DNA from: Hyphococcus sp.
GTDB taxonomy: Bacteria; Pseudomonadota; Alphaproteobacteria; Caulobacterales; Parvularculaceae
Length of the DNA stretch: 64,000 nucleotides
Direction: 5' to 3'
NCBI GenBank assembly: GCA_028289605.1
Contig: JANQON010000009.1
Span: 712,548-776,547, forward strand
Part shown: piece by piece, positions 17,287 through 25,335 of the stretch
Position numbering within the stretch: position 1 is the stretch's first letter
How the letters are laid out: each line of letters begins with the position of its first letter
Notes under the pieces: generated by a model
What the model was told of the DNA's origin: nothing
Database searches by the model: none
The model's input: the letters and a program-made list of their open reading frames with translations, nothing else
Translations under genes and position numbers: made by a program

Positions 17287-18860
17287 CCTGGCGCGACTCC
17301 GACATAAACGCAAAAAGGGACATGCAGATTGCGATCGCCATCGTTGCCCTGGCGACTATTTCCTGCACCCCGAATACGCAGGCCGCGCAACCCGATGAAA
17401 ACCCGCAGCCGCCGAACATTTTGATTGCGATCGCCGACGATCAGTCGTTCCCGCACGCTTCCGCCTATGGATCGAACTTTGTTTCAACACCCGCGTTCGA
17501 CCGCGTCGCGCGCGACGGGGCGCTCTTTACCCGAGCCTACGCCGCCTCTCCGGGATGCAGCCCAAGCCGAGCGGCGCTGCTTACCGGCCGCCATACCTGG
17601 ATGTTGGAGGCGGCGGGCACCCATGCAAGCGGCTTTCCTGCGAAATTTCAGACCATACCGGACGTATTGGCTGCGGCCGGCTATCAGGTCGGTTACACGG
17701 GCAAAGGATGGGCGCCCGGCGACTGGGAATCGACGCGCGCGCATAATCCGGCCGGCCCCGCCTACAACGCTATTCGTTTTGAAGAGGCGCCCGCCGGCGT
17801 TTCCTCTATCGACTATGCCGCAAACTTTGCCGCCTTTCTGAAACAACGCCCGGACGCCGCTCCGTTTTACTTCTGGTTCGGCGCATTGGAGCCGCACCGG
17901 CCCTACGACGACGGCGCCGGTCGCCGGGCGGAGAAGTCCATCTCAGATGATGAAATCCCGGGCTATCTGCCGACAACCGAAAAGGTCAAGAGCGACCTCC
18001 TAGACTACGCCGTCGAGATCGAGTGGTTCGACGCGCAGCTTGGCGAAATGCTCGATCAACTTGAGGCCGCAGGGGAACTCGACAACACGTTGATCATTGT
18101 CACCGCCGATAACGGTATGCCGTTTCCGCGGGCGAAAGCGAATGTCTATGACGCGGGGATCCACGTACCGCTTGCCGTGAGCTGGCCGGCGCAGGCGGCG
18201 GACGGCGGCGTCATCAATGATCTCGTCGGTTTCGTCGACATAACGGCAACGGTGTTCGACGCCGCCGGCGTAAAAGCCGACGGCCTGTCAGGGCGAAGCT
18301 TTCTTAGCCGTTTGCGCGGGCAAGGCGCGCCGGACGCCGACAAAGCCGTATATGCCGCCCGCGAACGCCACTCGTCAGCGCGTTGGAACAATCTCGGTTA
18401 TCCGCAACGCGCGATCCGCGTCGGCGACTATCTTTACATCCGCAACTTTGCTCCGGAACGTTGGCCCGCCGGGGCCCCGCGAAAATATGGAGATGGCGGC
18501 GCACTGGGCCCGCCTCATCGCGCCTATCACGACATCGATAGGGCGCCCGCTTTAATCGCCATGATCGACGCCAGATCAGCGCCCGGAACCGCGCCGCTGT
18601 TTAACGCCGCCGTCGGCGCTCGACCTGCCGAAGAACTCTATAACGCCGAGGCCGATCCGGCGAATCTGAAGAACCTCGCCGCCGATCCAGCCTATTTGGA
18701 GATCCGTGAAACTCTTTCAGCGCGACTGGAGTCTACACTTCAAAAAACCGGCGACCCGCGGATCGGCGGGAAAGGCGCCGTTTGGGACGCGTATCCTCGT
18801 CTGAAGGGGGCCATGCGGACATTCCCTCAACCCGAATGGGCGAAGGGGGCTCCGGAATGA
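17283..18860 (+). CDS. Type I (S1-family) sulfatase, predicted lipoprotein
   Basis: A 525-residue formylglycine-dependent sulfatase. The maturation motif is C92-S-P-S-R (GCSPSRAALLTGR), with the preceding metal-binding NILIAIADDQS (D52, D53). Later metal and active-site segments are FYFWFGALEPHRPY, LIIVTADNGMPFPR and the family's C-terminal EELYNAEADPANLKNLAADP. An N-terminal hydrophobic stretch ending ATISC (C28) is a lipobox-like signal. The ATG at 17283 overlaps the upstream stop (ATGA); an internal ATG at 17322 preceded by AAGGG is the alternative. It would remove sulfate esters from the glycan in the periplasm. Its stop overlaps the start of the formylglycine-generating enzyme gene, an expected partner because C92 must be oxidised to formylglycine. 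The sulfate position attacked is unknown. Confidence 0.93.
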   Translation: MTWRDSDINAKRDMQIAIAIVALATISCTPNTQAAQPDENPQPPNILIAIADDQSFPHASAYGSNFVSTPAFDRVARDGALFTRAYAASPGCSPSRAALLTGRHTWMLEAAGTHASGFPAKFQTIPDVLAAAGYQVGYTGKGWAPGDWESTRAHNPAGPAYNAIRFEEAPAGVSSIDYAANFAAFLKQRPDAAPFYFWFGALEPHRPYDDGAGRRAEKSISDDEIPGYLPTTEKVKSDLLDYAVEIEWFDAQLGEMLDQLEAAGELDNTLIIVTADNGMPFPRAKANVYDAGIHVPLAVSWPAQAADGGVINDLVGFVDITATVFDAAGVKADGLSGRSFLSRLRGQGAPDADKAVYAARERHSSARWNNLGYPQRAIRVGDYLYIRNFAPERWPAGAPRKYGDGGALGPPHRAYHDIDRAPALIAMIDARSAPGTAPLFNAAVGARPAEELYNAEADPANLKNLAADPAYLEIRETLSARLESTLQKTGDPRIGGKGAVWDAYPRLKGAMRTFPQPEWAKGAPE

Positions 18861-19726
18861 AGCGGTTTTTGATCATGTGCGCCATTCTTGCGCCTGTCTT
18901 GTTCGCTTGCGGCGGCAAGGACGACGGCCCTTCAACAAAAGGCGCAACCCCGCCATGCACGCCCACGCGCGGCGCCGTCGCCGTCGTTTTTCGAGACTCG
19001 ACCGGAGAAACCCGCCGACTTTCAGTCGACCGCACCGAAGTCACCAATGCGGAATTCGGCCGATTTGTTGACGAAACGGGCTACGTTACGCGAGCCGAGC
19101 GCGGCCTGCCGGAAGATACGTTCTCCTACCTGCCCGAAGAAGCGCGGCGGCCTGGATCCGCGGTCTTTACGCCGCCCGAAAAGCCCGGACCGATGGTCCT
19201 TTCACGCTGGTGGACTTTCGTTGAGGGCGCCAACTGGCGCCGTCCGGAAGGACCACACAGTTCGATAAGCGGTCTTGATCATCATCCGGTTGTTCATATC
19301 GCTTATGAAGACGCCGTTGCTTACGCCGGTTGGGCTGGACGCCGCCTGCCATCGGCGGTGGAGTGGGAGGCGGCGGCCGCCCCCGGAGCGCCGCCATTTC
19401 ATCCGGATTCGGATGACGCCAATATCTGGACCGGATTTTTTCCGATTAGCAACACGCGCGAAGATGGATACGCGCAGACAGCACCCGCTGGCTGTTATCC
19501 GCCCAATGAAAATGGGCTCTATGACGTCGTCGGTAATGTCTGGGAGTGGACGTCGACGCCTGGCGTCGGAGAGCCTACGGCCATGATCCTCAAAGGCGGC
19601 TCTTATGTCTGCGCCAGAAACTTTTGCGCGCGTTATCGCACCGACGCCGAGCAAGCGCAGGATCCCACTCTTGGCGCGTCTCATATCGGCTTTCGAACGG
19701 TCGCCGATATTGAAACGAAAGGATAA
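18857..19726 (+). CDS. Formylglycine-generating sulfatase-activating enzyme, predicted lipoprotein
   Basis: A 289-residue FGE/SUMF1-domain protein that oxidises the sulfatase cysteine to formylglycine. Fold signatures are RTEVTNAEFGRFVDETGY, LDHHPVVHIAYEDAVAYAGWAGRRLPSAVEWE and GLYDVVGNVWEWTS. The catalytic, copper-binding cysteine pair is conserved as C252 and C257 in GGSYVCARNFCARYR, so it looks active rather than a non-catalytic family member. The N-terminus MKRFLIMCAILAPVLFACGG is a lipoprotein signal with C18 as the lipidated residue. An exported FGE is notable because many bacterial versions act in the cytoplasm. The ATG at 18857 overlaps the sulfatase stop (ATGA), and this start gives the signal peptide directly. 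The enolase-superfamily gene follows after 4 bp. Confidence 0.92.
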   Translation: MKRFLIMCAILAPVLFACGGKDDGPSTKGATPPCTPTRGAVAVVFRDSTGETRRLSVDRTEVTNAEFGRFVDETGYVTRAERGLPEDTFSYLPEEARRPGSAVFTPPEKPGPMVLSRWWTFVEGANWRRPEGPHSSISGLDHHPVVHIAYEDAVAYAGWAGRRLPSAVEWEAAAAPGAPPFHPDSDDANIWTGFFPISNTREDGYAQTAPAGCYPPNENGLYDVVGNVWEWTSTPGVGEPTAMILKGGSYVCARNFCARYRTDAEQAQDPTLGASHIGFRTVADIETKG

Positions 19727-19730
19727 CGCT

Positions 19731-21014
19731 ATGCGCGAGGCGAGCCCGAACCGACGCGGTCTCTTAACCGCCGCCGTCCTGGCGCCGATTGTCGCTGCCG
19801 CTGGCGCTCCGGCAGCACATGCAACTGAAAAAACGCCTGAAGGTACGAGAGCGCTACGCAAAGACCTTGAACAGGCGCGCCTTTCGCCCGTGTTGAAGCG
19901 AGCGCTCTTTCCTGACCCTGTGATCATAGAGACTCTAGAGCTCCTGCATGACGGTGCGGTCTATTACATCCGCGTGCGATCGAGAGACGGCGCTGAGGGC
20001 TTTGCCATGACGAACCGCCGCCTTGCCCCCCTCGCAAAGCCAATCATGTTAAAGCGTTCGCTGCCCTATATGAAAGGCAAAGACGCGCGCGATCTCGACG
20101 CCCTTGTCGACGGCGTCTTTGCGCGTGGACTAAACTACAAACACCAGGGAATCACCTTTTGGACGGCCGTGTCCTGGGTGGAATTCGCTATCCTTGACAT
20201 GCTTGGAAACATTGCCGGCCTGCCCGTCGGCGCGTTGATCGGCGACCGCACGCTCAACCGCACGCATATCTACTACGCCAGCGGCAATCGCGGCAACGCA
20301 CCGGAAGCAGAAGTCGCCCTGCTCCAAAGCCTTATCGCAAAGTCCGGCGCAAAAGCGGTGAAGTTCAAACTCGGAGACCGGCTTGACTATAGTGACGCGT
20401 CAAACGCGCGCGACGAAGCGCTTATACCGATGGCGCGCCACGCGCTTGGCGATAAAACCGCCTTGTTTGTTGACGCGAATAGTTCGTTTGACGTATCGCG
20501 CGCGATCGAAACCGGGCGCATGCTCAGCGCGCATGGCTACGATTTTTTCGAGGAACCTGTGCGTTTCGACGATTTTGACGGCACCAAAGCGGTTGCCGAC
20601 GCTGTCGATTTGCCCATCGCGGGCGGCGAACAAGAAACGAGCCATTTTCGGTATCGCTGGTTGATCGAAAACGACGCCGTACAAATCGTACAGCCGGATG
20701 TCCTGTTGGGCGGCGGTTATGTTCGCGCAACCCGCATTGCGCGCATGGCGGCGGTCGCGGGCAAACCGATCGTCCCACACATTTCTGGCTGGGGGCTAGG
20801 CTTCCTCCATATTCTCCACTTTGCATCAGCAACGCCGAATATCGGTCCGTATCAGGAGTTTAAAGGGGACAAAGACGGGATCCCTTACGAGGTCATAGGG
20901 TCTGGCGCGCCCTTGCAGGTCGCGAACGGCGCCGTCGACATACCAACCGGCCCCGGGCTCGGTATCCGATTCGACCCGGATTACGTGAGGGCATTGAAGC
21001 AGGTTGAAGTTTAG
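19731..21014 (+). CDS. Tat-exported enolase-superfamily (mandelate racemase-like) enzyme
   Basis: A 427-residue protein of the mandelate racemase/muconate-lactonizing group. The catalytic set is present: a K-x-K motif in AVKFKLGDR, metal ligands D (LFVDANSSF), E (YDFFEEPV) and E (IAGGEQET), and the general base histidine in VPHISGWGLG. This arrangement suits sugar-acid dehydratases or racemases. The unusual part is the N-terminus, MREASPNRRGLLTAAVLAP to AAHAT, a twin-arginine signal with an AHA cleavage site; most family members are cytoplasmic. The start at 19731 follows the FGE gene by 4 bp. It may act on a released acidic sugar in the periplasm. The substrate is unknown, and it is distinct from ManD in the same locus. 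Confidence 0.85.
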   Translation: MREASPNRRGLLTAAVLAPIVAAAGAPAAHATEKTPEGTRALRKDLEQARLSPVLKRALFPDPVIIETLELLHDGAVYYIRVRSRDGAEGFAMTNRRLAPLAKPIMLKRSLPYMKGKDARDLDALVDGVFARGLNYKHQGITFWTAVSWVEFAILDMLGNIAGLPVGALIGDRTLNRTHIYYASGNRGNAPEAEVALLQSLIAKSGAKAVKFKLGDRLDYSDASNARDEALIPMARHALGDKTALFVDANSSFDVSRAIETGRMLSAHGYDFFEEPVRFDDFDGTKAVADAVDLPIAGGEQETSHFRYRWLIENDAVQIVQPDVLLGGGYVRATRIARMAAVAGKPIVPHISGWGLGFLHILHFASATPNIGPYQEFKGDKDGIPYEVIGSGAPLQVANGAVDIPTGPGLGIRFDPDYVRALKQVEV

Positions 21015-21028
21015 AGGCGCCAGCATTC

Positions 21029-21044
21029 GCGCTCGCCCGAGCGC
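21029..21044 (+). repeat. Short inverted repeat in the intergenic gap of the operon
   Basis: GCGCTCGCCCGAGCGC is a 7-bp perfect inverted repeat around two bases, in the 50-bp gap between the enolase-superfamily gene and the next gene. As RNA it could form a short 5-bp stem. It has no T-run, so it may tune read-through or mRNA processing rather than terminate. Confidence 0.4.
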
Positions 21045-21064
21045 TGCCAATTAGGGAGACGACA

Positions 21065-21967
21065 TTGTCCGAGTATTATTGTCATGCCGTACATGGGGAT
21101 GATTGCGCCGCGCTCATACAGGCGTCTCCGTTGATCAGCGAGAACACAAAGCGTGTAGCGCGGGAATATGGAATGCTGATGCGCATGGGGTCCGTCTTGC
21201 GCGCAGGCGGTACGCTTGTTTCGCCGGCGCTAACAGCAATTCGCAACAGCGGCGCCGGCGTCAATCCGCGCATCGCCGACCGCAGGCTGGCGATCGCCTT
21301 CTCACAGCTTTCTCACCGCGCAGCGGACGGGTATTTTAAACCAGTCTATCGTGAATTGACCCCGGAATACTACGAGAACGATTTCGCAGCCACGCCCAGC
21401 GACATCCGAATCATGCATGACATTGCAGTCTATCATGCGCGTAAAAACATGAAACTTGCCGACGGCGATCCAAAGTACGACGCACTGATATTTCAACATA
21501 TCGTTCCGTTGAGCGACGACCAATCTCCCGCCGATGCGCGGTTTCTGGAAACAGTCTTCGGTGGGCGCGTCATTCAGGAGTTGTTGGGTCTACATGATCT
21601 CTTTCCCAAAAACGCAGACACCATTCAAAAGCTCAAAGCGTACATAATGGCGCTGGATCCCATTTACATTGACACGGTGCGCTACGCCGACATGGCGGCG
21701 CAGCCCTTCATCAATCATGTTCAGCGTTACATCATCGAGCCAAACTTTTACGATCCCGACGATCCGTTTATCTCGCTCGCCGTAGACATCCAGAATGGAT
21801 CGACGCCGGATCGCGCACGACTAGCCGCCGCCAAGGCGGCTGATCCGCAAGGCCTGTCGCAATGGGGCGCGACGCTGGCGCTGGGTGTGCGTTATTACGA
21901 GGCCGCGCAAGCCTATATGGATGGCGACATCGACCTCGGCGCGTTTGAGGAGATTGCACTGTCATGA
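21065..21967 (+). CDS. Protein of unknown function, penultimate gene of the operon
   Basis: A 300-residue protein I do not recognise. It starts at TTG 21065, which is well supported by AGGGAG seven bases upstream (next frame-matched ATG is far inside). No signal peptide or membrane segment is evident. It looks mainly helical and is rich in H, Y and D: YYCHAVHGDDC near the start, LSHRAADGYFKPVYRELTPEYYE, RIMHDIAVYHARKN, FINHVQRYIIEPNFYDPDD and a C-terminal ALGVRYYEAAQAYMDGDIDLG. The repeated His-containing helices could bind metal, but no known signature is visible. It overlaps the next gene by 4 bp (ATGA), so the two are almost certainly made together. Its place after sulfatase, FGE and a dehydratase-like enzyme suggests a role in the same glycan pathway; nothing more is supported. 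Confidence 0.8.
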   Translation: MSEYYCHAVHGDDCAALIQASPLISENTKRVAREYGMLMRMGSVLRAGGTLVSPALTAIRNSGAGVNPRIADRRLAIAFSQLSHRAADGYFKPVYRELTPEYYENDFAATPSDIRIMHDIAVYHARKNMKLADGDPKYDALIFQHIVPLSDDQSPADARFLETVFGGRVIQELLGLHDLFPKNADTIQKLKAYIMALDPIYIDTVRYADMAAQPFINHVQRYIIEPNFYDPDDPFISLAVDIQNGSTPDRARLAAAKAADPQGLSQWGATLALGVRYYEAAQAYMDGDIDLGAFEEIALS

Positions 21968-22974
21968 GGAATACGCCAATTGCAAAACCCGCCAGCGCCT
22001 TTTTTCAACGGCGCGAATTCCTCGCGCTTTTGACGGCAAGCGCTTTGGCGCCAAACTTTTCTTTTGCGACGCAGACGATCGTAAGGGGCGCTGATGCGCC
22101 GTCGCTCGCCAGAGCCGCCGTCATTCATGACGCGTTGCTTCTCCTTATCAGCGACGATGACGTCACAGGCGAATGGCGCGACATGCTTGCGCCCTTGCCA
22201 AGCGGCAAAGCGTGGGAATTTTCCTATGCTTACGGCGCTGCCAGTCTCGGCCACGATTCCCAATTAGCGTTGGATGTTGTCGCCGACGTCCAACAAGGCT
22301 GGTCCACTCGCAAACCGGCGTTTCTCGATCTGCAACGATACAAAGGCGGAATGATGGAGCGAAGCCTGCACGTTGCCCTTGGCTGGGCGGCGAATCGGGC
22401 CGCTGAGTCGATTCTGTTTGCCGATACGGCGGATCTGACGGACTCTGCCTTGATCGTCGACGGCGTATTTCTCCGGGCCATATCGGGCATGACCCGCGTT
22501 CGGAAAGCCCACGCGAAGCGTATTTTCCGCATTCTCTACGAACGCGCCTTTATCATGATGCATACGCTGGAACCCGATCTTGACGGTCCGGGCGGGCTCG
22601 ATATCGCCGCGATGCATGAAGTGAAGAATCCCGATCAGCAACACATCAATAGGTTCATCGATGCGTATGCTGACTGGGTGGAGAGTATCGACGGCGAATG
22701 CGACAGGCTCGCGGAAGCCATGGCCGCCGCCCCGCCCCGACGCTTTCCGTCAGGCGCGAAATTCTATGATCGGAACGATCCAATAATCCGAACCGTCGAC
22801 ATGATACGCCAGGGTCTTGGCAACGCCCAAAAACCTGGCCGTTGGTTCAACCAAGTTGGGGAAAGTCGATACGCAATGGCGGTTTCAAGAGCATATCGCG
22901 GCGCCCGCTTTGTGCTTGAAGCGGCGCGGGGCGACCGCCCGGCGTCGGACGTCAATTTCATCGTTGCAGATTAG
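21964..22974 (+). CDS. Exported protein of unknown function, last gene of the operon
   Basis: A 336-residue protein with no recognised family. The N-terminus, FFQRREFLALLTASALAPNFSFA, is a twin-arginine-like export signal ending near SFATQT. The mature part is probably all-helical. Segments that may be useful for profile searches are AWEFSYAYGAASLGHDSQ, WSTRKPAFLDLQRYKGGMMERSLHVALGWAANRAAE, KRIFRILYERAFIMMHTLEPDLDG and GRWFNQVGESRYAMAVSRAYRG. Its start overlaps the preceding unknown gene by 4 bp; 56 bp separate it from the convergent lyase gene. The pairing of a non-exported and an exported unknown protein at the end of a sulfatase operon is a good candidate for an undescribed glycan-processing step. 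Confidence 0.82.
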   Translation: MRNTPIAKPASAFFQRREFLALLTASALAPNFSFATQTIVRGADAPSLARAAVIHDALLLLISDDDVTGEWRDMLAPLPSGKAWEFSYAYGAASLGHDSQLALDVVADVQQGWSTRKPAFLDLQRYKGGMMERSLHVALGWAANRAAESILFADTADLTDSALIVDGVFLRAISGMTRVRKAHAKRIFRILYERAFIMMHTLEPDLDGPGGLDIAAMHEVKNPDQQHINRFIDAYADWVESIDGECDRLAEAMAAAPPRRFPSGAKFYDRNDPIIRTVDMIRQGLGNAQKPGRWFNQVGESRYAMAVSRAYRGARFVLEAARGDRPASDVNFIVAD

Positions 22975-23030
22975 ACGAAAGCGTAGCGTCGTTCGTTTCT
23001 GCTAAATCAGTTGCCGGCGCAGGAAGACAT

Positions 23031-25283
23031 CTATCGTTGCAACGCGAACGCTCTCGCGGCAAGATCGAAGCGAACTGATCCGAAATCGCCAAGCTGCAGC
23101 GATAGTGTTCCTGCTTGCGCATCTTGTTGAATGACCTTGACCGGCGCCGCGGCAGGGGCCGCGCCCTTCTCTGTCGTGATGATCCAGGCGAAGATGACGT
23201 TGCCGGCAACGTTGGTTTCATACACCGCCAAGGGCGCGGCGATTTGCTGATTATAGAACGGACTGTACCAGCCCCGGAACGGGTCCTCTTGACCTTTCAC
23301 AAGTTCCGCCTGCGCGTCATTGAGACCGATGAGTTGCAAACGAATATTGGCGACGCCCTCATCCGCGCTTGACACGTCGAGGCCGTCCATCGACGCGCCG
23401 ACCTCTGGGTGAAAGTGCCAGTGACTGGTCAATGAGCGCGGGCGGTCGGTTTCCATCCAGTCGACAACTACCCAGCCAAAATCGTTGATGTAGGCGACCG
23501 AACGATGATGGAGTGCTTCGCCTTCAAGACTTTCATAGCCATTGTCGAAGGCGCCGAAGCCTACGGTGTACGTGTCCGTGATCATGGCGTGCGACGGATC
23601 CATCGGCTCGGCGAACTCGAGCGCGTCGGGGTTTTGCTGCTTGCCGTCGACCAAGATCAGGTTCGCGCCGCGCGTAGACCGGACGTAATTCGTCATCGGC
23701 ACGTCTTTGTAGATATAACGCCCGGTATCGACAATGAGGTCGCGCCCGCCGCTCGCCATGGCGAATTGCAGAATGTCATTATGCTGGTGGGAAATGCCCC
23801 AGGGACCGAACTCAAAGATGCTCCAGTCGGCGTCCGCGTCCCAACCGGATCGTGCGAAGAGCTGCCCCGACCAGGGCCAGAAACGAGACGGTCCGGTCGC
23901 CGGTTCAATACCCTCACCGCCGTTGGTGGCGATGTAGCGCCATTCGTCATTGTCGAAGAGGTCGGCAAGACGCATCACGATTGGGCGCACAAAGTCTCTA
24001 TCGGCATTATTATTGAGAGGGATGGCGCCGTCAGGCCGCATCGACCAAGCCATGAACTCACCCATGCTTTCGATCCGGTCTTCGAACGCTGCCGGCGGCT
24101 GATAACCTGAAGCGCGCATGAACTCGACATATTGTTTAAAGTAATCAAGAACAGTGCGGTGGTAGTGCGATGAGAGTTCTTTCTGGACCCCGTCGGGATA
24201 GATTTGGAAGTCCAATTCTTCGACGAGGACAGTGAGAGCGTACTCACGCCAGACGGCGGCGTCTTTAAACTCCGGCCAGGCGGCGGCGGCATGGGAAAGG
24301 CCAATCATCTCCTTGATCGCATGGTTGTGTTTGCGACGGTGGTATTTCTTCGTATGGATTGCTTGATCATAGACAGCCGACAGCATCATCAGCCGCGCCG
24401 CATCGGAGAAAGCCGTTTCATCCTGAAGGTAGTAAAAAACTTGCGGCCATGATTGCAACAATCGCGTCGCCGTCGACATCGGTCTCCAAACGCCGGGAAA
24501 CTCTTTATCATTCTCCGCATCCGGAGGGATCGGGTTAGACGTTACGAAATCGAGGATTGCGGCGTCGATGTAGGCCGCGAGCGCCGGATCACCGGTAACT
24601 TCATACTGCTTTAAAAGCGGCAGAAAGTGGAAGTGGCGATTGAGAAAAACCTCCCACTGAAAGTCACCTTTGGGGCCGCGATCCAACCAGTCGATGCGGC
24701 CGTTTGGGAGGCGCCTTACTTCGGCCTTCACCGACTGAAAGGTGTAAATATCTGCGAGGGTTTCTTGCGCAAGGGGACCGAAATCGTCGTAGCCGCCTGG
24801 ATCGTGCACGCCGGTTCGGCCCTTTAGCCACGAACCGTTGTCGGTGGTTCGGTAGTAGGCTGCTATCGCCTCCATGGCCGCAGGCGCATCGCCGACGTCA
24901 GCAGCCGCCTTAGCACGCTCAAAGCCTGGGTGATCGAGGTTTAAGCGTTCAAGGAGACGTTTTGCTTTGTCCGGAAAAGCATCGGCAAACTCGCGCGCCG
25001 TGACAATGTCCGGCGTGGGGCTGAGCTCGCGAGGGTCGGGGCCATAATCAGTGTAGCTAAAAACGTCACGGGACACGCCGTATGGGCGCTCGTCGGGACG
25101 TAAACCTTCGAGCGATGCACGGATCTTGGCAATGCGATCCGTAGAGACGTCCAGCGTGTCTACGTGGGCTTGCGATGTTGCAGCGGCCTCGTCAGGGTCG
25201 CCGCTGCTTTCCGGTTCCTCACTGCCGCACGCGCCAACAAGAAAGAGGAGAGCCGCAACCCGGACCGGCGAAACCATATGCAT
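23031..25283 (-). CDS. Heparinase II/III-family polysaccharide lyase-like lipoprotein
   Basis: A protein of about 750 residues. A long helical (alpha/alpha) domain (about 60-430) is followed by a beta-sandwich with the heparinase II/III C-terminal signature: FEFGPWGISHQHNDILQFAMASGGRDLIVDTGRYIY. The helical part has HFHFLPLLKQYEVTGDPALA, KYHRRKHNHAIKEMIGLS and SHYHRTVLDYFKQYV, where catalytic Asn, His and Tyr residues of such lyases usually lie. Family members cleave uronic-acid linkages by beta-elimination (heparin, alginate, ulvan or other uronans). The specificity is not readable. I chose ATG 25283 because GGAGG stands five bases upstream and it gives a lipoprotein signal, MHMVSPVRVAALLFLVGAC (C19). 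It lies 52 bp downstream of the CapA-like gene in the same orientation. Confidence 0.87.
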   Translation of the reverse strand: MHMVSPVRVAALLFLVGACGSEEPESSGDPDEAAATSQAHVDTLDVSTDRIAKIRASLEGLRPDERPYGVSRDVFSYTDYGPDPRELSPTPDIVTAREFADAFPDKAKRLLERLNLDHPGFERAKAAADVGDAPAAMEAIAAYYRTTDNGSWLKGRTGVHDPGGYDDFGPLAQETLADIYTFQSVKAEVRRLPNGRIDWLDRGPKGDFQWEVFLNRHFHFLPLLKQYEVTGDPALAAYIDAAILDFVTSNPIPPDAENDKEFPGVWRPMSTATRLLQSWPQVFYYLQDETAFSDAARLMMLSAVYDQAIHTKKYHRRKHNHAIKEMIGLSHAAAAWPEFKDAAVWREYALTVLVEELDFQIYPDGVQKELSSHYHRTVLDYFKQYVEFMRASGYQPPAAFEDRIESMGEFMAWSMRPDGAIPLNNNADRDFVRPIVMRLADLFDNDEWRYIATNGGEGIEPATGPSRFWPWSGQLFARSGWDADADWSIFEFGPWGISHQHNDILQFAMASGGRDLIVDTGRYIYKDVPMTNYVRSTRGANLILVDGKQQNPDALEFAEPMDPSHAMITDTYTVGFGAFDNGYESLEGEALHHRSVAYINDFGWVVVDWMETDRPRSLTSHWHFHPEVGASMDGLDVSSADEGVANIRLQLIGLNDAQAELVKGQEDPFRGWYSPFYNQQIAAPLAVYETNVAGNVIFAWIITTEKGAAPAAAPVKVIQQDAQAGTLSLQLGDFGSVRFDLAARAFALQR

Positions 25284-25335
25284 CAATGCCTCCATCAATT
25301 CCCGGCCGCACACAGCGCCGCGGCAGCAGCGTCGG

